32,241 nucleotides of DNA from an uncultured Oscillospiraceae bacterium (GTDB lineage Bacteria > Bacillota > Clostridia > Oscillospirales > Oscillospiraceae), in assembly GCA_947626905.1 (NCBI GenBank), contig CANQUE010000024.1:1-32241 (forward strand), written 5' to 3'. Position 1 is the first letter of the stretch; each line of letters starts with the position of its first letter. Below, piece by piece: positions 7,334-15,006 of this stretch. Below the pieces are notes generated by a model. It made no database searches and had not been told where the DNA came from. It was given only the letters and a program-made list of their open reading frames with translations. The translations under genes and the position numbers were made by a program.

Positions 7334-8056
7334 TCAGTCGTCCAGAGGGAGCACATCCCCGTCTTCGGAGATCTTCTCCATGACCCCGTCGTGGATCAGC
7401 CAAGCCTCGCCCCGCAGCTCCTCGCGGCCGTCCCGGGACAGGATGTAACTGCCGTCCGGCAGGACAAAGAACATCCGCCCCTCGCTGTCAGGGATGGCGA
7501 TGTCCTCGAACAGGTCCAGTCCATCCAGCACGGTCCCGGCCACCGTATTGTAGTGGGGAATGATATTTGCCTCCGTCAGTCCCAGGCCGGGCAGAAAGCG
7601 CTCATAGTCCGGATCGACGGCCTCGCCTTCCAGCTCCGGATGGGAGTACACGCACGCGGCGCTGTTCATGCTCCCGGCGCTGATGCCGACGACGACCCCG
7701 TCGAAACCGGACAGCATCTCACCCAGGCCGATGGCCTGAAAGAAGGCGTTTTGGGTGGGCACGTGGCCTCCCGACAAGATGATCAGATCCGCCTGCGCGA
7801 TGAGCGCGCCGGCGTCCTCGGCGGTGCGCCAGTCCAGTACGTCATAGGAGAAAAACGCAAACCCGGCCCGCTCCAGGCTCTCCGCCATCGACGCGCTGTA
7901 AAAATCGTTGGAAGATTCGTCGTCCGGGTCGGAACAGACTTGCAGCGCGCGGCAGGGATAGGGAAGGGCCAGATGCAGCTCGTGGATGAATCCGTTGGCG
8001 GGGTTCACATCCGGCGTATCCGGACCGGTGGGACTGCTGGTGAAAAAACAGGTCAT
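7334..8056 (-). CDS. Peptidase E-like protein (S51 family, class I glutamine amidotransferase-like fold)
   Basis: The 240-residue product has the S51 (peptidase E/cyanophycinase) core: ILSGGHVPTQNAFF around 93-106, then the nucleophile elbow VVGISAGSMNSA with Ser126. A following segment has LGL...IIPHYN, where the catalytic His normally lies. S51 peptidases are cytoplasmic serine peptidases that cleave small Asp-containing peptides. There is no signal peptide. The substrate is unknown. I chose ATG 8056 because CAAGGAG lies 7 bp upstream; an in-frame ATG at 8086 falls in a small leader hairpin without a ribosome binding site. It is divergent from the M60 gene, and the two promoters share the same -35-like motif. 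Confidence 0.8.
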   Translation of the reverse strand: MTCFFTSSPTGPDTPDVNPANGFIHELHLALPYPCRALQVCSDPDDESSNDFYSASMAESLERAGFAFFSYDVLDWRTAEDAGALIAQADLIILSGGHVPTQNAFFQAIGLGEMLSGFDGVVVGISAGSMNSAACVYSHPELEGEAVDPDYERFLPGLGLTEANIIPHYNTVAGTVLDGLDLFEDIAIPDSEGRMFFVLPDGSYILSRDGREELRGEAWLIHDGVMEKISEDGDVLPLDD

Positions 8057-8110
8057 GGAAAAACTCCTTGTTTCCGTGCCGGGCATACCCGGCTGTACTG
8101 TTACCGGCTC

Positions 8111-8139
8111 ATTATACTATTTTTCCCCCGGGAGCGCAA
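8111..8139 (-). promoter_or_regulatory. Promoter of the S51-like gene
   Basis: On the minus strand, TTGCGC (8134-8139) and TATAAT (8111-8116) are spaced by 17 bp. The upstream extension reads TATTGCGC, mirrored in the divergent promoter at 8205-8212. Confidence 0.65.
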
Positions 8140-8206
8140 TAAAGATCAAATATAAGGAAAAATGACAAATAAAAACAAAAAATTTTTGGATTACGTAATA
8201 AAACTA

Positions 8207-8235
8207 TTGCGCGGTTATGGTAAACCTGGTAAAAT
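8207..8235 (+). promoter_or_regulatory. Promoter of the M60/partner operon
   Basis: TTGCGC (8207-8212) and TAAAAT (8230-8235) are spaced by 17 bp, in an AT-rich stretch that contrasts with the surrounding coding DNA. The predicted leader is about 43 nt. Confidence 0.6.
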
Positions 8236-8285
8236 ATAGCGGAATCTAACCCGCGGGAGCGGAGGATGGATCGAGAGGTGTAGCC

Positions 8286-11200
8286 ATGAAAAGATTTATC
8301 GCAGCTTTGCTGGCGCTTATGATGATGCTCAGTATGGCTGTTCCCACATTCGCGGCGGACGGCGCTGCGTCGGAGCCATCGTCTGCGCCGGAAGGGACGC
8401 CGGTCCAGGCGTCGGAGGACACGCCCTCCGCCAGCCCGGAAGCGTCGCCCTCCGCAAGTCCTGAGGCCGAGGCCACCGATGACCCGGAAGCTACGCCTTC
8501 GGAAGATCCTGAGGCCACGCCCACGGTGGACCCGGAAGCTACGCCCTCCGCAAGCCCTGAGGCGTCGCCCTCCGCAAGCCCTGAGGCGGTACCGGAACCT
8601 ACGTCTACGCCGGCCGATCCCTTCGCCAACGGGCCCCTGGTCCCCACCTCCGCGGGCCAGCTGGATCTGGCGGTCATCCTGGCCATGGATCTGGGGGGGA
8701 CCATCCCCTGGTTCCGGGCGGAACTGACCGGAACGGAGGGCAGGTACTATCAGATGGACATGCCGGGCGATGGGGAGTGCCACAGCTTCATGGAGCTGCC
8801 GGAAGGCACGTATACCCTCGCCGTCACGGGTGCGGGCTATGCCCGGTATGAGCAGACCGTCAGCATAGGGAAGAGCGACGGGATATTGCTGCAGCTGTCC
8901 GTGGGCCATGTGGCGGGGCTGGACGGCGGGGCGCACTACGGTGTGCTGCGGCCCGGCGACCTGAACGGCGACGGCGTCATTGACGGCGGCGACAGCCTTT
9001 TGATGATGCAGGCGGTGGACGGCACGGCGCAGTGCGATCTGGCGGATTTGAACGGCGACGGCGGCGTGACGCTGGCGGACGCGGAATATCTGGCCAAGAG
9101 CCTGGCGCTGGGCCGGCTGGACAGCGCCGCGCTGCTGGCCACCGAGGCCCACTATGTCCCGGTGGCGTCCATCGCGTCCCTGGCCGGGGAGAACACCCAG
9201 GCCCAGGGCATGGAAAACCTGTTCAAAGACAACGGCGAGAAGCTCACCCTGAGCCCCGCCGACGGGCAAACGCCCATCTCCGAGGAGGCCCCGGTAGAGG
9301 TGCTGTTCGGCATGGCCGAGGGGGCTACCACCGACGCCATCCTCATTGAGGATACCAATATCGACGCCGGCGAGGTCACCGTCTATTTTGACGACGGCAC
9401 CAGCGCTACCGCCTCCATCGGCGGCGGCACGGCCCGGTTCTCCATGGCCCTGTTCTCCGCCGCCCCCTCTGTCAGGGTGGTCAAGGATGACCGGGGCAAC
9501 ATCACGGTGGACTTGGGCGGCCAGGTGGCCGTGAAACGGGTGTCCTTGAAGATCACCGGCGTGACGGGCCCCATGAATCTGGCCTCTATTTCGCAGGTGG
9601 AATTTGTCAACGGGATGGAAGACCGTATCCCGGAGCCGGATCTGAGCCGGCCGGAAAATGTGACGGCCAAGGCGGGGAGCGCCCAGTTTACCGTGTCCTG
9701 GTCCCCCTGCGAGAACATCACCGGCTATGTGGTGCAGGTCAGCGACGGCGTCAACCCCAAGGAAACGTATTCCCTGGGCGGCACCAGTTTGACCGTCACC
9801 CGGTATGGCAAGGACGACCTTATCAACTACACCACCTATACCGTGGCGGTCCGGTCCGTCAACGGGGCGTGGGAGAGCCCTTGGTCGGACAGCGTTTCCG
9901 TGACGCCTGTGCCTTCCGGCAAACCGGACAAGCCGGACAATGTGACGGCCAAGGGAGGATACGAGTCCATCACGGTGAGCTGGAAGGCCATGAAGGACAC
10001 CGAAAAGTATGACCTCTATTATAAGAAGGACGGGGACGCCAGCTTTGCCAAGATCCCCGATCTGACTGTGAACAGCTATACCATCAAGGGACTGGACAGC
10101 TCCAGGGCGACCACCTACATCGCCTACGTGGTGGGCAAAAACGCGCTGGGTGAGAGCGCGCCCTCTCTGTATGCCAGCGCCGATACGGTCACGCTGATCC
10201 CGGCGGAGATGCCCCGGTATAACCTGATCAACCGGGACGGCTCCGGCAAGCCCGGCAGGGACCACATCCTGTCCGCCGCCCAGAGTGGCGGCACCATGGC
10301 GGCCAGTCCGCTGGACAGCGCCGACGGCACCGCCTGGGGCACGGTGGACGGCGATCCCGCCTCCTACTATGAGCGCATGTCCTGGGACGACGGCGGCTAT
10401 AACTGGGAGCCCGGCGCCAACCGCGGTCTGAGCTATGTGTTCGATGATGTGTACACCATCGATACCATCGGCATGATGTCCGCGGTGGACAGCAATATGG
10501 ATTATACCTATCTCAAGATCCGCTGGTTCGACGCCCAGGGAAACGGCCATCTGATCGGCCGGGATCTGATGAGCAGCGAGCGGCGTACCGACAGCCAGGG
10601 CAAGACCTATTTCTTCCTGCGCCTGCCCTATCCTGTGGACGCCAAGCAGATCCAGATCGGCACCGCCCGGTACTGGCCGGGCAACCCCAGCGTCAATGTT
10701 TCCGAGGTGTATTTCTACAAGTACGATCCCCTGAAACGGGAGATCGGGGCCCTGTATGCCGACGACCTGCACACCATGCTGGTGGAGGGCGTCACGCTGG
10801 AGCAGCTCAACAGCCTGAAAGAGCGGATCGAATCCTCCGTGGACGAGTTCGGCGAGCCCAATCCGGACAGAGAGCAGCTTCTCAGAGAATGGGAAACGGC
10901 CCTCAAGATCTATAACGAGCAGTTCGTGGGCAAAGTGACCCAGGTCCATACCGGCATCACCGCCAGCGGGGACGAGCACGGCTTCGGCGGGCTGAATGCC
11001 TGGCAGCCCTTGGGCGTGGTCGCCGCGGCGGGAGAAACTGTTACCGTCTATGTGGGCCACAATTATAAGAAGACGGGCGCGGATACCAATCTGCAGCTGG
11101 TCGCCACCCAGTATAACGCCGAGGCCAACGCCATGAGCAAGGTGGTGGTGGAGAAGCTGAAGGTGGGCGCCAACGAGGTGGAGATCCCCAAGATCTGGAC

Positions 11201-13646
11201 CACCACCGGCGTGGAGTCCGGCGGCGCACTGTACGTGCAGTATACCGGCGGCGCCGCGTCTGAGGACAGATATGCCGTGCGGGTCAGCGGCGGCACGGCG
11301 GTGCCGGTGCTGGATCTCTATAAGATCACCGATCCTGTCCAGCGGCTGGAGAAGGTGAGAGCCTATCTGGAGGAGCTGATCGCTTACGCGGACGGCCAGG
11401 CCGCGCTGCACAGCCAGGTCCATCAGGGCGAAAACGCCGTCAGCAAAGCGGTAGATTATGCCTTTGACGAGCGCACCTGCGTGCTGGGCGCCACGGATAT
11501 CATGCTGGACACCATGATGCTGTCCCTGCCGGCGAAGCAGGTCGTGGCGGGCTGCGGCCGAAACGCGGAGGCGCTGCTTGCCTCCCTGGACGCCATGGAG
11601 AGCATGATGGACCTATTCTATCAGCACAAGGGCCTGAACGCCGCCGCTCCTGACGGGGCGGACCGGATCCCCAACCGGCATTTGAACATCCGCTACCAGC
11701 GCATGTTCTCCGGGGCGTTCATGTACGCCAGCGGCGACCACATCGGCATCGGCTATGATGAGACCGACAATATGGCCGGGTGTGCGGGCGTCACCGCCAC
11801 CGCCGACGGACAATATGTTTCCGGCAACTATTTTGGCTGGGGCATCGCCCATGAGATCGGCCACGACATCAACCAGGGCTGCTATGCCATCGCGGAGATC
11901 ACCAACAATTACTTCGCCGTCTTGGCCCAGGCCAGGGATGATAACGAGAGCGTCCGCTTCCAGTACCCGCTGGTATATGAAAAGGTGACCAGCGGCACCA
12001 AAGGCAGCAGCACCAATGTGTTTACCCAGCTGGGAATGTATTGGCAGCTCCACCTGGCCTATGATACGGGCTGGAATTACAAGACCTATGACAGCTATGA
12101 CGAGCAGCTGAAAAACCTGTTCTATGCCCGGGTGGATACATATGCCCGCAACCCCAAGAAGGCCCCCAAGGGGCAGGGGAACATCGCGCTGTCCCTGGAT
12201 ACGAAGGACAGCGATCAGATCCTGATGCGCCTGGCCTGCGCCGCGGCGGAGCGGAATATCCTGGACTTCTTTGTCCGCTGGGGCAAGACGCCCGACGCGG
12301 ATACCATCGCCTATGCTTCCCAGTTCCCTGTGGAGACCCGCGCCATCTATTACGCCAGCGACGACGCCCGGCGCTACGCCCTCCAGTCCGGACGGACAAG
12401 CGCCCTTGCCGCCGACGGCTCTACCCAGGCGCTGGGCTCTGTCGCTGCGTCGGCGGGAGAGCAGGCCAATCAGGTGTGCATCACGATGACGCCCGGAGAG
12501 GCCATCCCGGCGGAGGACGTGCTGGGCTATGAGATCGTGCGCTGCACCGTGGCAGGCGGGGCAACGGAAAAACGGACGGTGGGCTTTGTCACTGGAAATA
12601 GCTTTACCGACGTGATCCAGGCCATGAACAACCGCACCGTGTATTACGAGGTCACACTGGTGGACAAATACCTCAACCGCTCCGCTCCGGCGGTCACAGA
12701 CGCGGTGAAGGTGAAGCACGAGGGCAATTTGGACAAGACCTTCTGGACCGTGTCCACGACCGGCCTGGAGGCGGAGCCGGATATCACCGGCGGCGACGAG
12801 GAAACGCCCGAGCGGATCGAGGAGGATTCCGCCAAGCGGATCATCGACGGGAAGGACTCCACCGTTTACAGCGCCCATGTGGGCGAGAACGCCTGCATAG
12901 AGATCGACCTGCGGGATACCCAGGTGATCAGCGGATTCAAGTATGTGGCCGGAAGCGGCGTTCCCATCGGCGGATATCTGGTGTATGTGCACCAGGCCGG
13001 CGAGTGGATCCTGGTGGACGAAGGGGAGCTGGGCGGCAGCAAGAGCGTGTATTTCTCCAACGCGGACGGCAAGTATGTGAGCACCTACGCGGCCGACGCC
13101 GTGCGGCTGGTCATCACCGGCCAGGTGGGGCAGGACATCACCGTGGCGGAACTGGATCTGCTGGGCCTGACGGGCGATGACGTGGACTTCCGCGCGGCGG
13201 ATGACGGCACCGCGGCCGTGGGCTATCTTACAAACGATTTCCAGTATGGCGAAGAGGAAACAGACGTGATCCCGGCGGGATCGCTGGTGTTCACCGGCAG
13301 CTATAAGGGCAATGCCGCCTACAACGTGGTGGTGCTCTACGATCAGGACGGAAAGATCGTGGCCGCGCCTTCCGCCGGGGGCATGCTCCGGGCCGACCAG
13401 GTCATTCTGGCCCCGGTGCCCGACCGGGGGGATATCAAGAACGTGTCCGACGGTACGTGGATCTACTGGATCTACAAAGAGGACCTGGAGCGCTTCACTC
13501 TGCCGCAAAAGGTCCGCGCGGAGCTCTACCGGGTGAACAACGCCCGGACCAACGCGGGCGAGCGGCTGGTGAGCGACAGCCTGTTCGTGCCGGTGCCGGA
13601 GCATCCCGGTCAGATCGACCTGACCAACGCCCGCAGCGTGGGCTGA
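8286..13646 (+). CDS. Secreted dockerin-containing M60 (enhancin-like) zinc metallopeptidase with FN3 and discoidin domains
   Basis: The 1786-residue protein has a signal peptide (1-24, cleavage near PTFA|AD) and a Ser/Pro/Glu/Ala repeat linker (about 35-105). A beta domain follows, then a dockerin-like module with two calcium-loop repeats: D225-L-N-G-D229 and D254-L-N-G-D258. Next come two FN3 domains (about 456-545 and 550-640), a discoidin/F5-8C-like domain (about 646-818) and the M60 region (about 885-1365). A further FN3-like domain (about 1395-1475), a second F5/8C domain (about 1515-1631) and a C-terminal domain complete the protein. The gluzincin motif is H1189-E1190-I-G-H1193, with E1204 as candidate third ligand. 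M60 enzymes of gut bacteria cut O-glycosylated mucin-type glycoproteins. It has no sorting signal; surface retention may use the dockerin. It lies 18 bp upstream of, and probably cotranscribed with, the wall-anchored partner gene. Confidence 0.88.
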   Translation: MKRFIAALLALMMMLSMAVPTFAADGAASEPSSAPEGTPVQASEDTPSASPEASPSASPEAEATDDPEATPSEDPEATPTVDPEATPSASPEASPSASPEAVPEPTSTPADPFANGPLVPTSAGQLDLAVILAMDLGGTIPWFRAELTGTEGRYYQMDMPGDGECHSFMELPEGTYTLAVTGAGYARYEQTVSIGKSDGILLQLSVGHVAGLDGGAHYGVLRPGDLNGDGVIDGGDSLLMMQAVDGTAQCDLADLNGDGGVTLADAEYLAKSLALGRLDSAALLATEAHYVPVASIASLAGENTQAQGMENLFKDNGEKLTLSPADGQTPISEEAPVEVLFGMAEGATTDAILIEDTNIDAGEVTVYFDDGTSATASIGGGTARFSMALFSAAPSVRVVKDDRGNITVDLGGQVAVKRVSLKITGVTGPMNLASISQVEFVNGMEDRIPEPDLSRPENVTAKAGSAQFTVSWSPCENITGYVVQVSDGVNPKETYSLGGTSLTVTRYGKDDLINYTTYTVAVRSVNGAWESPWSDSVSVTPVPSGKPDKPDNVTAKGGYESITVSWKAMKDTEKYDLYYKKDGDASFAKIPDLTVNSYTIKGLDSSRATTYIAYVVGKNALGESAPSLYASADTVTLIPAEMPRYNLINRDGSGKPGRDHILSAAQSGGTMAASPLDSADGTAWGTVDGDPASYYERMSWDDGGYNWEPGANRGLSYVFDDVYTIDTIGMMSAVDSNMDYTYLKIRWFDAQGNGHLIGRDLMSSERRTDSQGKTYFFLRLPYPVDAKQIQIGTARYWPGNPSVNVSEVYFYKYDPLKREIGALYADDLHTMLVEGVTLEQLNSLKERIESSVDEFGEPNPDREQLLREWETALKIYNEQFVGKVTQVHTGITASGDEHGFGGLNAWQPLGVVAAAGETVTVYVGHNYKKTGADTNLQLVATQYNAEANAMSKVVVEKLKVGANEVEIPKIWTTTGVESGGALYVQYTGGAASEDRYAVRVSGGTAVPVLDLYKITDPVQRLEKVRAYLEELIAYADGQAALHSQVHQGENAVSKAVDYAFDERTCVLGATDIMLDTMMLSLPAKQVVAGCGRNAEALLASLDAMESMMDLFYQHKGLNAAAPDGADRIPNRHLNIRYQRMFSGAFMYASGDHIGIGYDETDNMAGCAGVTATADGQYVSGNYFGWGIAHEIGHDINQGCYAIAEITNNYFAVLAQARDDNESVRFQYPLVYEKVTSGTKGSSTNVFTQLGMYWQLHLAYDTGWNYKTYDSYDEQLKNLFYARVDTYARNPKKAPKGQGNIALSLDTKDSDQILMRLACAAAERNILDFFVRWGKTPDADTIAYASQFPVETRAIYYASDDARRYALQSGRTSALAADGSTQALGSVAASAGEQANQVCITMTPGEAIPAEDVLGYEIVRCTVAGGATEKRTVGFVTGNSFTDVIQAMNNRTVYYEVTLVDKYLNRSAPAVTDAVKVKHEGNLDKTFWTVSTTGLEAEPDITGGDEETPERIEEDSAKRIIDGKDSTVYSAHVGENACIEIDLRDTQVISGFKYVAGSGVPIGGYLVYVHQAGEWILVDEGELGGSKSVYFSNADGKYVSTYAADAVRLVITGQVGQDITVAELDLLGLTGDDVDFRAADDGTAAVGYLTNDFQYGEEETDVIPAGSLVFTGSYKGNAAYNVVVLYDQDGKIVAAPSAGGMLRADQVILAPVPDRGDIKNVSDGTWIYWIYKEDLERFTLPQKVRAELYRVNNARTNAGERLVSDSLFVPVPEHPGQIDLTNARSVG
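8409..8605 (+). repeat. In-frame tandem repeats coding a Ser-Pro-Glu-Ala linker
   Basis: Repeated units translate as S-P-E-A-S-P-S-A and D-P-E-A-T-P. At DNA level the unit CCCTCCGCAAGCCCTGAGG recurs nearly unchanged. This is a low-complexity linker next to the signal peptide, probably extended and possibly glycosylated, and prone to copy-number change by slippage. Confidence 0.75.
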
Positions 13647-13664
13647 GGCGGGAAGGAGTAAGAT

Positions 13665-14852
13665 ATGAAGAGACCTATGCATAAGACCTTTATCCCGGCC
13701 CTGGTCCTTCTGGGCCTGCTGCTGGCGGTGGTGGCCGCCCCCTGCGCCCTGGCGGCGGAGGGGGCCGCCCCGCTGGACGACGTGCTGGTCGCCTCCGACG
13801 GCACGGTGACGCTCCAGTCCGGCCATGCGGGGCCGGAGGGCATTTGCTCTGTCCAGCTTGCACTGGCGCTGGAAGAGGGGGCAGAGGGGTCGCTGTCGTT
13901 CCGCTTCGACGGGGGCTTGGACAGCCGGATCACTTACGCCACCGAGCGTGAGGGCGTGCTGTATATCTATGTGGCCGGCGCGGAGCCGCTGATGGACAGC
14001 GGCGCGTCCCAGCTCGTACTGGGGACCGTTTCCGGCGCTTCGCCGGAGAGCGTCGCGCTGGTGGAAGATTCCCTCCAGTTCGTTTACGGCCGTCAGACGC
14101 TGGTCCAGCCGGTGGCGGTCAAGGCCGGCGAAACGCCGTCGGAGCAGGGCTCCGACAGCGGCCAGGATAGCGGAGATAACGGACCTGCCGGCGGCGATCC
14201 TGCAACAGGCGACGACCCTGCGGCCGACAGCAGGGAAGCGCTCAGAAGCGAGCTGGAGAGCGTGTCCGCCGTCTACGGAAAGGACAGCGAGACCGGCAAG
14301 CGATACACCCAGGCCAGTTGGGACGTGCTGGTGAGCGCCATCGACCGGGCTATGGCCCTTTTGAATGACCCGGCTTCCTCTCCGGAAGATCTGGAGAGCG
14401 CTTTGAGCCAGCTCCGGACCGCGGTGAACGGCCTTGTGAGCAGGAGCCATTCCGATCTGCAGGAGGCGCTGGACGAGGCGGAAGGCTACGATCCGTCGGG
14501 CTATACTCCGGAGAGCTACGAGGCGCTGCAGCAGGCCGCGGCCCAGGCGCGGGAGGCGCTGACCAGCGGCGACGACAGCCGTCTGTCCGAGGCCATGGAG
14601 AAGTTGCGCCAGGCCATAGACGGCCTGGTGCCTCAGACGTCCGCCGACAGCAACGGGGAAGTGATCCAGGATGGAGCGGAGGGGGACCCCGGCGCCCGCG
14701 ACGCCTCCACGCCCGCCCCGGTCGCCGGCACGTCCGGCCCCCGGTCCCCCAGCACAGGGGATGAGACCCAGATCATGCTCTGGGCGCTGATGCTGGATCT
14801 TTCCGCCCTGCTGCTGATCGCCCTGCTTTGGCGCAGAAGAGCGGAGAGATAG
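13665..14852 (+). CDS. Cell-wall-anchored protein with a cohesin-like domain, two FIVAR repeats and a variant sorting signal
   Basis: The 395-residue product starts with a signal peptide (about 1-30, CALA|AEG). Residues about 35-145 look like a compact all-beta cohesin/carbohydrate-binding fold: SVQLALAL, SLSFRFDG, then YIYVAG, QLVLGTVSG and ALVEDSLQFV strands. A Gly/Asp/Ser linker (150-185) leads to two FIVAR helical repeats (about 188-262 and 264-325), each ending in the typical L-R-x-A-(V/I)-(N/D)-G-L-V. The C-terminus is a sorting signal: SPSTG (361-365), a hydrophobic stretch, then RRRAER. It would be displayed on peptidoglycan by a sortase. The AAGGAG 6 bp before the ATG and the 18-bp gap indicate an operon with the dockerin-bearing M60 peptidase. 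The cohesin call rests on pattern and context and is the least certain part. Confidence 0.75.
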   Translation: MKRPMHKTFIPALVLLGLLLAVVAAPCALAAEGAAPLDDVLVASDGTVTLQSGHAGPEGICSVQLALALEEGAEGSLSFRFDGGLDSRITYATEREGVLYIYVAGAEPLMDSGASQLVLGTVSGASPESVALVEDSLQFVYGRQTLVQPVAVKAGETPSEQGSDSGQDSGDNGPAGGDPATGDDPAADSREALRSELESVSAVYGKDSETGKRYTQASWDVLVSAIDRAMALLNDPASSPEDLESALSQLRTAVNGLVSRSHSDLQEALDEAEGYDPSGYTPESYEALQQAAAQAREALTSGDDSRLSEAMEKLRQAIDGLVPQTSADSNGEVIQDGAEGDPGARDASTPAPVAGTSGPRSPSTGDETQIMLWALMLDLSALLLIALLWRRRAER

Positions 14853-14869
14853 ACCGTATAAAAGACCTC

Positions 14870-14902
14870 AAGGCCCCGCGCTCCGCGCAGGGCCTTTTCT
14901 TT
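14870..14902 (+). terminator. Terminator of the M60/partner operon
   Basis: AAGGCCC...GGGCCTT arms, with an inner GCG/CGC pairing, are followed by TTCTTT. The structure lies 18 bp after the stop codon and closes the two-gene unit. Confidence 0.8.
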
Positions 14903-14908
14903 GGACGG

Positions 14909-14937
14909 TTGAATCCGGAAGGGGAATGTACTATAAT
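14909..14937 (+). promoter_or_regulatory. Promoter of the PcrA-like helicase gene
   Basis: TTGAAT (14909-14914) and a perfect TATAAT (14932-14937) are spaced by 17 bp. Confidence 0.65.
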
Positions 14938-15006
14938 TTTACTGTACTGTTTATCGGACGGCAGATGTAGATAATGGATGTATTCCAGAGAAAGGCGGGC
15001 GCGGCG

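Noticed and set aside
5707-7356. A 549-codon minus-strand frame opposite the GH13 gene
   Set aside because: All four GH13 motifs are on the plus strand, and the minus frame runs through the perfect terminator at 7279-7311.
8409-8605. Tandem repeats that might suggest a CRISPR or other array
   Set aside because: The repeats are in frame, short, without unique spacers, and encode a Pro/Ser/Glu/Ala linker directly after a signal peptide.
8112-11423. An 1103-codon open reading frame on the minus strand opposite the M60 gene
   Set aside because: It is antisense to a gene with signal peptide, dockerin and FN3 domains, and its translation is low-complexity His/Gly/Ala/Arg text typical of shadow frames.
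11613-14450. A 945-codon minus-strand frame spanning the end of the M60 gene and the partner gene
   Set aside because: It crosses an intergenic ribosome binding site and two well-supported plus-strand genes; no recognisable motifs.
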